The notes beneath the pieces are model-generated. The model had not been told where the DNA came from. It searched no databases and worked only from the letters and a program-made list of their open reading frames with translations. A DNA stretch of 64,000 bases from Vombatus ursinus (Eukaryota; Chordata; Mammalia; Diprotodontia; Vombatidae), in the NCBI RefSeq assembly GCF_900497805.2, contig NW_020954610.1:17144535-17208534 (forward strand), written 5' to 3'. Numbering within the stretch: position 1 is the stretch's first letter; every line of letters begins with the position of its first letter. Below, in pieces: positions 53,998-63,089 of the stretch. A program made the position numbers and the translations under genes.

Positions 53998-54060
53998 TAT
54001 ATGTGTATCTATCTATCTATCTATATATATATATATACTCATATAAGCACAATGCATACA
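53998..54060. repeat. (TCTA)n/(TA)n microsatellite behind a SINE tail
   Basis: tatctatctatctatc followed by tata units. Confidence 0.92.
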
Positions 54061-54169
54061 TATGAACAAAGATATACATATATGTTACTTCATGTGCATA
54101 TGTTATTTTAAAGTGTATATGCATATATATGTTTTACATACTGAATGTCATGTGTATATCTTATTGAGC

Positions 54170-54977
54170 AGAAACAACAAAAACTTTATAAGGAAATGTG
54201 ATTTTCCTTTTATTTAAAACTGTTTTTCAGCTCCTTTTCTGAACATAAGAACAGATTTAAGGTAAATGTTGTCATGTGGGAAAGCTATGACCCATGAGAT
54301 TATTAATAAATAAGCTAATTTTTGTGAGGAGGGAAAGCTACATAAGTAAATATTCTTTGTTTTATTGTGCTGGCAAAAGGTTCTTAAATTCTATTTCCAC
54401 TTTAGACTATTGGCACATGTCACAAACTCCTCCCATATAGGGCCCAGCTTAAGATACACTTATAAAGGTTAATGATTTGACCAAGCTCATTGTTACAAAG
54501 GTTAGCAACCAAAAGGAGTGACAATTTATACGGTATAGTCTCCTCCTCCCATTTCCCTAAAAGCACTGGTCTTGGAACATGGAGTGTGATATGAGGGAAA
54601 GTGCACTGCACATCAAGTCAAAAAAATCTGAGTCGAAGCCATGATTGCAGGATGCAGTCCTAATAAGCTTAGAGGTCCCACTGTTGTTTTCTACCCAGGA
54701 AAGCTGGGAAGTTGGCCTACAGCAAAACTATGATACAAAAGTAGATTGACTGCACTCCTATGGAGTCATTTAGGCTGGGGGGCTAGGTTTGAGTATACAC
54801 CCCCAACTGCTGGAAGAGCAAGTCTTCCCTGAAACTGGTGGAAAGGGTGGGAGACCTGTTCAGGTAGTCAATGGAACAACCTGGGGCTTTCTCTTCAGTC
54901 TGTCTCCCATGGGCTTCACTTGTCTTTGCTACACCTAGTAGATGGAAAGGTCCTTCAGGACAGTGAAAAATAAAAAT
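54170..54977. other. No recognised feature
   Basis: Unique-looking. A 67-codon minus-strand frame at 54783-54986 partly overlaps L1 and shows no phase-compatible acceptor for the transmembrane exon at 59.4 kb, so it is not called. Confidence 0.45.
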
Positions 54978-55378
54978 ATTGGCCACATCCAGAAAAATAT
55001 TATATCATCTTTTCTCTGTCAGGAGGCGGGAGGCATGTTTCATCATGAGTCATCTGGAATTATGGTTGGTCATTGTGTTGGTCAGAATTTCCTCTTTCAA
55101 AGTTATTTGTCTTTCTAATACTGTTGTTATTGTATAAATTGTTCTCCTGGTTCTGCTCACTTCCCTTTATATCAGCTCATTTAAGCCTTCTCAGATTTTT
55201 CTGAAACCATCTTTATCATTTTATCACTATTAAAGCATAATAGTATTCTAATAAGTATATTAGTCAGTTAACTGGGATTGATTAAACACCTACTGTGTAC
55301 CAGGCACTGTTCTACACACTAGGGATATAAAGAAAAAATAAAACAAAGAACTGCTCTCACCTTCTTGTGTCACTTTAA
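54978..55378 (-). repeat. Inverted duplication, arm 2
   Basis: The reverse complement of 52710-53118: L1 3' sequence ('attggccacatccag', 'gtcatctggaattatggttg', 'ggttctgctcacttcccttt', 'tcagatttttctgaaaccat'), then the L2 tail and 'aactgctctcacctt', 'gtgtcacttta'. The L1 part is about 93-95% identical by eye. Small indels distinguish the arms near the junction. Arms are separated by about 1.86 kb. Confidence 0.9.
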
Positions 55379-55598
55379 AAAAATCTCTTATTTTTGTCTT
55401 TGTTCATTTCAGTGCCTGATACGCTTATTGAATTGAATCAAATTGACAGACCCATTTTAGCCCTGAATTTCCGCATCCACTATTTTAATTACAAACTGAT
55501 TAGAAAACAAAACATTGTTTACGACACCAGGGAGGGGACAAGGTCACCTTTTTTACCCAGTGGACTAGAAGGTTATTGTTCTGAAGTTAGAAAACAGG

Positions 55599-55700
55599 AC
55601 ACACACACACACACACACACACCCAGGAGAGACACACACAAGCACACACACACACACACACACACACACCCAGAAGAGACACACACACACACACACACCC
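55599..55700. repeat. Compound (CA)n microsatellite/minisatellite
   Basis: Three (CA) tracts separated by 'cccaggagaga' and 'cccagaagagac', giving a short higher-order repeat of about 50 bp. It explains the HTHTH stretches in the 119-codon frame at 55394-55753. Confidence 0.93.
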
Positions 55701-55889
55701 CTGACAGGCTTTTCACCATGCCAGTATCAGTAAGGCATCAAAGGGAGGGATAGTGTACAAAAGCAAGAGTGGCTGAGTCAGGCAGTCATCTATGACTATA
55801 TCAGCACATTAGAGCCAGGCAGGGAGAAGGAAAGCCAGCAGCTACATGAAAAATACTAAACACTGGGAATTAGATTGATTCAGACAGGT

Positions 55890-56165
55890 GGTTAACTTTC
55901 CCCACTGCTCTACATTTTCAGTTCCTGATCTGCTCCTAATTTCCAGCATGGAATCCTGGTTCTTACAGCTGGTCTTTCCACTCATCTCAGTCCCTTTCAT
56001 TTAGGGACCACAGACATTAATACTTTATTTTCTGGTTCACAGTCTTCATGCTTCAGATCTACTTCCTCTCTCTCAAGTAGACACTGCCCTCCTCTGCCAA
56101 CTTCTCCCTTAATCTGCCCCATTCATTGGCATTTGTCAGTCCTGTCTTAGGTAGGCTGTGGCACC
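55890..56165 (+). mobile_element. Probable L2 LINE fragment
   Basis: Pyrimidine-rich sense L2-like text ('tcttcatgcttcagatctac', 'ctcctctgccaacttctccc'). Low confidence without an alignment. Confidence 0.35.
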
Positions 56166-56224
56166 TTCCATCCCTCAAGTATCTGTGATAACTTCTGTCG
56201 TAGATATTTCCCTACATACCAAAG

Positions 56225-56775
56225 AGGCTCATTGGACATAGACTTGGAGCTGGAAAGGCACCTTAGTGGGTTGTCTAGTCCAGATCCCTTGGTTAACAGA
56301 TGAAGAAATAATAATAACCAATATAACATTTTAATGTTTTGCAAAGTACTTTGCACATGTTATGTCACCTGAGCTTCACATCAACCTTGTGAGTTTGTTG
56401 TTGCTGCTAAATCATTTTCAATCATGTCTCCATTTGGGGTTTTCCTGGCAGAGATACTAGAGAGGTTTGCCATTTCCTTCTCCAGCTCATCTTACAGATG
56501 AGGAAACTGAGGCAAACATGGTTAAGTGATTTGCCCAGGGTCATAGCTAGTAAGTGTCTGAGGCCAGATATGAAATCAGGAAGATAAGTCTTTCTGAGTC
56601 TAGGCCCAGTACTCTATCCACCTCGCCACCTAGCTGCACTGTGAGATATATGATATGATTAGCCTCATTTTGAAGATGAACACATGAGGTTAAAAGCAGT
56701 TAAGCTCTGGATCACACTACTAGTGAATGCCTGAATTGGTATAGTCTTCCTAACTCTAGGTACAGCTGAAGGTAC
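56225..56775 (-). mobile_element. MIR-type SINE(s), antisense, split by a CORE-SINE
   Basis: The left part, 56225-56392, holds 'gttgtctagtccagatccct' and 'gttatgtcacctgagcttca'. The right part, 56640-56775, holds 'tagcctcattttgaagatga' and 'tagtcttcctaactctag'. The younger SINE sits between 'cttgtgag' and 'actgtgag'. Confidence 0.7.
56393..56638 (-). mobile_element. CORE-SINE with RTE-like tail, antisense
   Basis: 'gttgttgctgctaaatcatt', 'ggggttttcctggcagagat', 'gaaactgaggcaaacatggt', 'cgccacctagctgcac'. Confidence 0.93.
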
Positions 56776-56924
56776 CACCTCCACTGGTTGAGGCAATATT
56801 TACTCAACTGGAAGTTCCCTATACTAAAGAAGTCATAAGTAATCCCTATCACTAAGATGGCCTGCAAAAGGCAATCTAAGTCATGGTACTACATCCACTA
56901 TGCAACTTATTTGAAACTGAGTTT

Positions 56925-57225
56925 ATGAGAGGCAGTATGGCACAACAGATACAGTATAGGACCTGGAGTCAGGAAGAACATGGATCAAATCAGACCTCTT
57001 ATATTAGCCATGTGTCAATTCATATAACCTCTCAGAGAAAGGAAATCAGAGCTAGAGAGGACTTTGAAAGTCATCTAGTCTAACCCTTCCACTATACAGA
57101 GAAACAGACTGAAGCCAAGAGAAGCTAAGGCCAAGGTTACATAGGCTAGTTAGTAAAACTAGCATTTCAAATCAGATTGTCTGACGCCAAATACATTGTT
57201 CTTTCCATTATACCATATTATGAAC
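56925..57225. mobile_element. THER/MIR SINE (+) followed by MIR-like SINE (-)
   Basis: 56928-57040 in sense: 'gcagtatggcacaacagata', 'ggagtcaggaagaac'. 57045-57225 in antisense: 'gtcatctagtctaacccttc', 'gaaacagactgaagcca'. Two decayed copies end to end. Confidence 0.65.
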
Positions 57226-57689
57226 TCACATGTGTTAGCCTGGTTTTAAAGCATAAAGGGAAAGAATCTTTGTTTTGAGGGCTGACATTTATGCCAAGTC
57301 TGGCAAATCTTTTCAAAGGAAAAGTTGGAGGACTCAAAAGGTAGTCCAGGAGTACACTAGAGTCCCTCCAACAAACCCACTGCAATCTATTAACACCTTG
57401 TCCAGGAAGAGTTCAACTACACATTCTAGACAAGGGGTAAAGGAAAACGAGGAAGGCAGAAGAGGAAACATACCTTTCCTTCCCTGTTACTTCCCTAACG
57501 TAATTATCTCACTCTACATGCATGCATATGCCAAAAAGAGGAAGAATAACTCTAATTTTGTATCTGTCTGTGAGTCCTTTGCACCTTCTGCATTTTCTGT
57601 GGGGCGAAATAAACACAGTCTTGGACCTGATCATATAGGATCGTATAGGAAAATGATGAACATGTGTGTAGTATAGACCTAGACATGTT

Positions 57690-57760
57690 AGCAGGTCAAC
57701 AAACATTTACTAAGCACCTACTATGTTCCAAGCACTGTGCTAAGCCTTAGATATGAGCTA
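57690..57760 (-). repeat. L2-tailed family A start
   Basis: 'tcaacaaacatttactaagc', 'acctactatgttccaagcac'. Short. Confidence 0.6.
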
Positions 57761-57794
57761 TATTCATTGATTTTCCTAGAGCAAACTTTGGCTA

Positions 57795-58055
57795 GGCAGC
57801 TAGGTGTCACAGTGGATAGAGAGCTGTGCCTGGAGTCAGGAAGACTCATCTTCCTGAGTTTAAATCTGGCCACAGACACTTACTAGCTGTATGATCCTGA
57901 GCAAGTCACTTAACCCTGTTTGCCTCAGTTTCCTCATCTGTAAAATGAGCTGGAGAAGGAAATGGGAAACTATTCCACCAGAGTCTGCCAAGAAAACCCC
58001 AAAAGGGCTCAAAGAGAGTCAGACACAACTGAAAATGAATGAACAACAACAAACT
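57795..58055 (+). mobile_element. CORE-SINE with RTE-like tail, sense, full length
   Basis: 'ggcagctaggtgtcacagtg', 'gtcaggaagactcatcttcc', 'cctcagtttcctcatctgta', 'gagtcagacacaactgaaaa', 'tgaacaacaac'. The clearest sense copy of the long form in the window. Confidence 0.95.
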
Positions 58056-58159
58056 TTGAGTGTAGGCTTAAAGAGTTAATGAGGACAGTTATTTTGAAGA
58101 AGCCCTTTGAGATTAACCCTGGACCATTGTAGGCCCCAGGTTTCACAACCCATTGACTG

Positions 58160-58405
58160 CATCACATTCTTTGTGGTAACTGTATTATTTATAGTTTTCC
58201 TTCATGGTTCATATAACTCTAGTTGTTCTACTCTCCTTCCTCAAATATTCACATATATACTTATCCATTTACACAATGTATCCCTCCACTAGTAGAATGT
58301 AAGCTCCTTAAGGCAGGAACTATTTTTGCATTTTGTTTTCATATTATCATTGCCTAGTATAGTACCTTGCACACAACAAGTGCTTAATAAATGCATATTA
58401 GCTTG
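58160..58405 (+). mobile_element. L2 LINE 3' end
   Basis: 'tagtagaatgtaagctcctt', 'aaggcaggaactatttttgc', 'acaagtgcttaataaatgc'. Confidence 0.8.
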
Positions 58406-58489
58406 GACTGGATTATCAGGACTGTGAAAGGCCATCACTGCTCTCTTCCTCCGTCACATACACTTTCCATTCTTTCTGACAAAAGGTCA

Positions 58490-59060
58490 ATTCAACGAGC
58501 TTTTACCAAGTACCCACTATGTGTAATACAATATGCTAGGCATGGGGGGATAAAAAGTTCAGTAGGCCACAGTATTTCTCAGGGGGAATAGAAGGGGATA
58601 GGCATTTATTAAGCATCTACTATGTGCCAGACACTGTATTAAGCACTTTACAAATATTATCTTATTTGATTCTCACCACAACCCTGCAAGGCAAATGCTA
58701 TTATTATCTTCCCCATTTTACAAGGCAGACTTGCCTAGGGTCACATGGCTAGTAAATGTCCAAGGCTGGATTTGAACTCAGATCTTCCTGACTAAGGCTC
58801 AGTATCCTATCCATTGAATCACCTAGCTGCCCCAGGGGGCTTCCAATATAATAATGTGAGAAAAATACCTATCATACAGAATAGTGTGAAAGTACAGGAT
58901 GGGAACAAACAAATGCTTTACCTGAGTTCAAAGGAATTAATGATTTCTTCTGGCTGGCAATCCAGGAAAATTACATGGAAGAGATGGAGACTTAGGTAAA
59001 CTTTGAAAGGTGGGTACTATTTCCTTAAAGGGAGATAGTAGGAGAAGGCATTCCAAGAGC
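58490..59060 (-). repeat. L2-tailed family A, split by a MIR/THER SINE
   Basis: Left, 58490-58590: 'caacgagcttttaccaagta'. Right, 58835-59060: 'gggcttccaatataataatg' and 'gagaaggcattccaag'. Diverged. Confidence 0.5.
58592..58833 (-). mobile_element. MIR/THER-type CORE-SINE with L2 tail, antisense
   Basis: 'ggcatttattaagcatctac', 'tatgtgccagacactgtatt', 'tttgattctcaccacaaccc', 'gggtcacatggctagtaaat', 'atcacctagctgcccc'. Confidence 0.9.
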
Positions 59061-59189
59061 AGAGAAGGGTGTGAGCCAGACATGTTTGAAGACTATCAAG
59101 CAAATTATACTGATAAGATTGTTGGGTATATGATGTTAAATAATTTTTTTTTTGCCATTGGTCATGGTTTGGTCCCACCCTTTATTTCT

Positions 59190-59345
59190 ATTAAATGGAC
59201 TCTGTTCCAATCCCTCCTTAATTTTCTTGGAAAAACTTCCCATTAGACTGTGAGCTCCTTGAGACTAAGGATTGGCTTTTACCTTTCTTGATATCCCCAG
59301 AATTTAGCACAGTGCCTAGCACATCGTAAGCATTTGTTGAGTTAC
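59190..59345 (+). mobile_element. L2 LINE 3' end
   Basis: 'ccattagactgtgagctcct', 'tagcacagtgcctagcacat', 'cgtaagcatttgttga'. Confidence 0.82.
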
Positions 59346-59447
59346 TTCCCATACGATAACTCTCCACTTATTAACAGAAAACTTAGTAACAAAATCTACT
59401 ACATCAAATGTTTATATGTTCAGTTCCAACCTGTTTCTCATACATAC

Positions 59448-59541
59448 CACACCACTAAGAAAGAGAGAAGCACTAAGATGACCACAGCAGCTACAGATCC
59501 CAATCCGACACCCATCATCTGTGGCAAAGTGAGAGATGAAT
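59448..59541 (-). CDS. Candidate internal exon encoding a transmembrane segment (unidentified host gene)
   Basis: On the minus strand a strong acceptor ('ctgtgcctttgtctttcag', with a plausible branch site 'tcaactga' 30 bp upstream) precedes 59541. The next 94 bases read, entered in phase 1, SSLTLPQMMGVGLGSVAA then VVILVLLSFLVV. This is a short polar stretch followed by about 22 hydrophobic residues with a GxGxG start, a single-pass membrane helix. The exon ends at a consensus donor gtatgt (59447-59442) in phase 2. A second possible donor gives 59444 and an end W-Y. A phase-1 entry before a membrane helix is common in type I receptors and mucin-like proteins. No signal peptide, ectodomain or tail exon is visible, and no family is recognised. 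The base composition is complex and no repeat covers it. Confidence 0.4.
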
Positions 59542-60214
59542 CTGAAAGACAAAGGCACAGACTCAGTTGAGCATCAACTAAATATATAAAAATTCACTGT
59601 GTTTCTCAAACGACTCAAGATAAGGAACTCATTTATTGAAGAGAAAGAAATTCAAGGCAAAATTCCTACTCTCAAGGCACTTGTCATCTAACCGAGGAGG
59701 CAACAAATAATGAGATTATTTTTAAAATACAAACTTATATATTCAAATAATCTTTCAAAGTTTCATCTTGGGATATAAATGCTCTAATATTGCCAACATA
59801 ATTAAAATATTTTTGGAACATTCCTTTGGGAATTGTGCTAAGTATTATGGCTATCTGTGATAGTCCCCCTACAAAAGTATAAGACCCTTGAGGGCAGGAA
59901 TAATGCCTTATCTACATTTTGGATCTCCCCCTATTATAGAGCTCTCCATGCAGTGGGTACTCCTGCATGTTGTACATTCTCCTCAAGATGGCAGACTAAG
60001 AGGAAATAGAACATCCCAACTCTCTCACAAGTCTATCAAGAATAAAAATAGAAAATTAGAATGAAAAATGATCAAGAAACACAGTAAATACATTTGGTTA
60101 GCCTATATATACTATAAAAGATGTTTAGCCAAAAAAGCCCAGCCTGGAAGTCCGTAACAGAGCACAGAAGTCTTTTAACACATGCACCAGAGGCAAGCCA
60201 GGAACTATACTCTA

Positions 60215-60400
60215 AAAGTCATGAAATTGTTCATACCCTTTGACCCAGAGATATTAAAAGTCTGTATACCAAAGTGATTGAGGATAAAGGAAAAAAGACT
60301 CATAAATACAAATACATCTTTGCAGTTTTTTTTATAGAAACAATGGAAGTACACACTAACTGGGAAATGACTAAATAAAAATTATGGTATATAAATGTTT
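60215..60400 (+). mobile_element. L1 ORF2 end fragment
   Basis: 'ttcatacccttt', 'gacccagagatattaaaag', 'tctgtataccaaagtgattg', 'tttttatagaaacaatggaa' match the L1 C-terminal segment seen at 21.56 kb. The preceding 59985-60120 ('caagatggcagactaagagg') may be a 5' L1 piece joined to it. Confidence 0.6.
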
Positions 60401-60724
60401 ATTAGGTGTCTATTGTGTGCCATTAAAAGTGTTTTTCGACAAGACCAATAACTATGACATTGCCTCATCAAGTTGTCTTCAGAGTCCATTGCTTTAGTTT
60501 GGAGAGATCTCAAGAGTTATTCCAGTTCTATAGTTTTTTTTATTTAACTCTGCTCTTCTCCCACAGTTACATGTTAGGATCATATGAGATTTCTTGAAAG
60601 TTCAATTACAGAGTGACTATTCTGTCTTTTTGTCCCCAATATCTAGTGCAACGACTTTGTACACAGCAGAAACTTAATAAATGCCTATGCCAACCATCAA
60701 CCAATCCACCAACAGCCAAAGCCC

Positions 60725-61300
60725 TGGTAATAACATCAAGTTAAGCATTAAAATAGGAGATTTATGCTCTCCAAAGGTGTTTGCTAATGGTCTGGAGGAT
60801 GTGCTACATAAGGTCCAAATATATCCTCTAGATGTACTGAACACATAATGCATTGTAACACTATGTGTGCTATATAATAGCATGTGTCTGCATAATAGCA
60901 GACATAATACCTGCTAATATCATAGGACTTCTTCAATAAGATACATGATTTTTAAGGAGAACAATCTAACAATCCATGTAGGAAAAATCAAATGGATGCA
61001 CATGACTGTTGTCCAGATTATATGTCTGATGGTCAGTCTTCTGAGTTAATCCAATAGCATATATATTTGGAGCAGGTACTAAAATATTAAATAGTTTACA
61101 ACTAGGCCCATAAGTGATCTGAAAGAAGAGGGTAGAGTGAATTAAAACTAAGAAAGTGCAAGGTGCTCTTAAAAATCTCTAATAACCGTAATAACTTAAA
61201 AATCTCTAATAATCTCTATTGTTAAAATCTATTTTTGCAACATAAATGTTTTCCTGGTAATGCTGTATGGCTATCAATCTTGGAATATCGCAATCTCTAA
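60725..61300 (+). mobile_element. RTE-clade LINE reverse-transcriptase remnant
   Basis: 60760-60810 encodes 'GDLCSPKVFANGLEDVLHK', the RTE block 'GD..SPKLF...LEDV..K'. 60992-61070 gives 'KWM', 'CCPDYMSDGQSSELIQ' and 'YLEQVLKY', the RTE block '..WCPDY...DGQ.IEL...Y.YLG...'. 61222-61295 gives 'NVFLVMLYGYQSWNIAISK', the block 'VLPVMLYG.E.W...'. These are in order on one strand with frame changes and a deletion of the catalytic FADD part. RTE elements (Bov-B kin) also supply the tail of the long SINE form in this window. Confidence 0.82.
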
Positions 61301-61302
61301 AG

Positions 61303-61345
61303 CAGTAGTTCTCAAAGTGTGGTTCGGGGAATCCTTGCTTTATTT
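61303..61345 (+). mobile_element. hAT (MER-type) end fragment
   Basis: 'cagtagttctcaaagtgtgg' followed by 'ttcggggaatcc' matches the end of Charlie/MER-type hAT elements. The other end is not found. Confidence 0.55.
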
Positions 61346-61429
61346 TTCATCATTTGTTATACCTCTTGCCACTATGAGGTCATGAGAATGGGTTTCAGCT
61401 TAGATGCGGCAATTAAATCAGCCACCATG

Positions 61430-61640
61430 GCACTGAGGAAATTAAAAGAACATGTTTCAGGCTCCAAAATATAGATTTGAGAGTCATCTATATAGATGTG
61501 ATAGCTAATTCAATGAGAGTAAATCAACTCTCTGAGTGGGTAGATGAATCAAGAAAAAAGGATAGGGATGAGGACAAAGTTAGTCTTGGGAAATGCTCAT
61601 AGTTAAATGTTAAGAAGAATGGTCAGCAAAAGATTGTAGA
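61430..61640 (-). repeat. Distal part of L2-tailed family A
   Basis: 'agatttgagagtcatctata', 'tagatgtgatagctaattca', 'gatagggatgaggacaaag': the region that follows the parts at 26.6-27.0 kb in other copies of this repeat as I remember it. Confidence 0.4.
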
Positions 61641-61818
61641 CTTAAAGCTAAGAGAGCCCTAACAGGTTATCAAGACCAACCTCTTCAATCTACAAATGAA
61701 GAATCTGAGCCCCAGAAATGTTAATTGATTTGCTCAATATCATACAGGTAGTATAGGGACACGAATTAAGGATCTCTGACTCCAGAATCAGTGTTTTCTC
61801 CATGGTACCACAGTGAAC
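61640..61818 (-). mobile_element. MIR-like SINE, antisense
   Basis: 'aagaccaacctcttcaatct', 'gaagaatctgagccccagaa', 'gactccagaatcagtgtttt'. Confidence 0.68.
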
Positions 61819-62094
61819 TAAAAAGAGAAACAATCAGGAAAGTAAGAAGGAGAAGGCCTAGATAATACAGAAACCAAGAGAAGAGAGATATTCTGTAAGT
61901 AGGGGGTGGCCAAGAGTGCATAAACACTGCACAAAGGAGATTGCAAAATGACCTTTGGGTTTGGTTAGAAGGCTACGTGAGGAAACTTAATTCTTTTGAA
62001 ATATAGAGTAGCAAAATCTTAGAACTGAAATAACTGCAGAGGCCATTTTGTTAACTCATGCCTAAGAATTGCTCTACAATATACCTTATACTTT

Positions 62095-62395
62095 TGTGAT
62101 CATCCAAATTTTGTTTCCCTGGCTTTCTTCAAGACTTAGCTCAAATACTACCTTCCGCAAGAGCCTGTTCTGATCTTCAGTTCTGGGGTATCTCCAGTCA
62201 TCACAAGTTCTCTCCTCTGAGATTACCTTCTGTTTACACTGTATATATCTTATATGTAGCTATTTACATGTTGTCTCTATCATTAGAGTATAAGCTTCTT
62301 GAGGACAGGGAAAGTTTACTTTTTTTGTATCCCTCATGCTTAGTAACATGTTTCATACATAGTATGCACTTAATGAATGCTTGTTGATTAACTCA
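62095..62395 (+). mobile_element. L2 LINE 3' end
   Basis: 'caagacttagctcaaatact', 'accttctgtttacactgtat', 'agagtataagcttcttgagg', 'cttaatgaatgcttgttgat'. Good match through the extreme 3' end. Confidence 0.9.
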
Positions 62396-62725
62396 CTGGT
62401 TGCAGATCTTCAGTGACAGACACAGCTCATTCCACTTCTGAATAGCTCCAACTTTCAGGAAGTTTTCCCTTACATCAATGCAGAATTTTCCTCTCTGCAA
62501 CTTCCATACATGATTCTTATATCTTTTATTGCCAAGCAGAACAAGCCTAATCTCTCTTCTATGTAATAGTCTTTCAGATATTGGAAGATATTTCCATTTC
62601 CCTCCTAATCTTCTATTCTCCAGCTTAAACACCCCAAATTCCTTCAACCATTTCTCACATGATACGATATAAAGGTCTTTCATCTTCTTCACCAAACTTC
62701 TCTAAATGGTCTCCCTCTTTTCACT
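62396..62725 (-). mobile_element. CR1/L3-type LINE ORF2 end, 100-codon open frame
   Basis: The minus-strand frame 62695-62393 reads 'CEKWLKEFGVFKLENRRLGG', 'VWKLQRGKFCIDVRENFLKV' and 'GAIQKWNELCL'. These match the well-known non-LTR block 'L.ELG.FSLEKRRLRGD' and 'KLRQGRF.LDIRK.FFT.RVV.HWN.LP' at the end of CR1-type ORF2. The 100 codons happen to remain open, but flanking RT sequence is absent, so it is a relic. Confidence 0.82.
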
Positions 62726-62752
62726 ATTTTTCCAATTGGTCAAATGTATATA

Positions 62753-63061
62753 CAGTTATCCCTTCCACATCGTGACTTCCCACATTGCAATTTTGATATA
62801 TCATGGGTCAGCATAAGAAATTAAATGGGATTTTGGGAGGAGTTTTGCAGAAGCCACAGACTACACACAAAGGCCAGCAGATGACACAGAGCTTATGACC
62901 AAATACTTCACCCAAATTTTACAATAAGATACTGTAAACACCCCATAAAAGAAAAAGAAAAAATTCAGACTTCTCCGGTATGAAGAGAGGCCCAAAATAT
63001 TTTACGTAGATTTTCTAGGGGCACCAAACCCTTAACTCCCTCAATGTGGAAGGGATAATTG
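62753..63061. mobile_element. Tigger/pogo-like MITE, 309 bp, TA target
   Basis: Ends cagttatcccttccacat and atgtggaagggataattg are inverted repeats differing at one base over 18. TA flanks lie on both sides (62751-62752 and 63062-63063). A CAG start, TA target and about 300 bp without a frame fit a Tc1/mariner-type (Tigger/pogo) MITE. Further imperfect pairing extends inward. Confidence 0.9.
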
Positions 63062-63089
63062 TACCTTTTTTTTGGTTTGTTTCTCTTGT

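Noticed and set aside
54783-54986. Minus-strand 67-codon frame as a cytoplasmic-tail exon of the gene suggested at 59.4 kb
   Set aside because: Its first residues lie in L1-derived sequence, the acceptor is weak, and the reading phase does not fit either donor of the transmembrane exon.
55599-55700. CRISPR-like spacing of repeats
   Set aside because: The units are CA microsatellite with imperfect short spacers in an animal genome; there are no direct repeats of CRISPR type.
55394-55753. 119-codon frame with long HT repeats
   Set aside because: The HT runs are translated CA microsatellite; the rest shows no motif.
57275-57676. 133-codon plus-strand frame
   Set aside because: Unique sequence but no recognisable domain, composition bias typical of non-coding DNA, and a competing frame on the other strand.
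170-58055. tRNA genes suggested by the SINE heads
   Set aside because: The SINE heads are tRNA-related in origin but lack a foldable cloverleaf and occur as many diverged copies with retroposon tails.
62393-62695. 100-codon minus-strand frame as a host gene
   Set aside because: Its blocks match the end of a CR1-type LINE ORF2, so it is a transposon relic that happens to be open.
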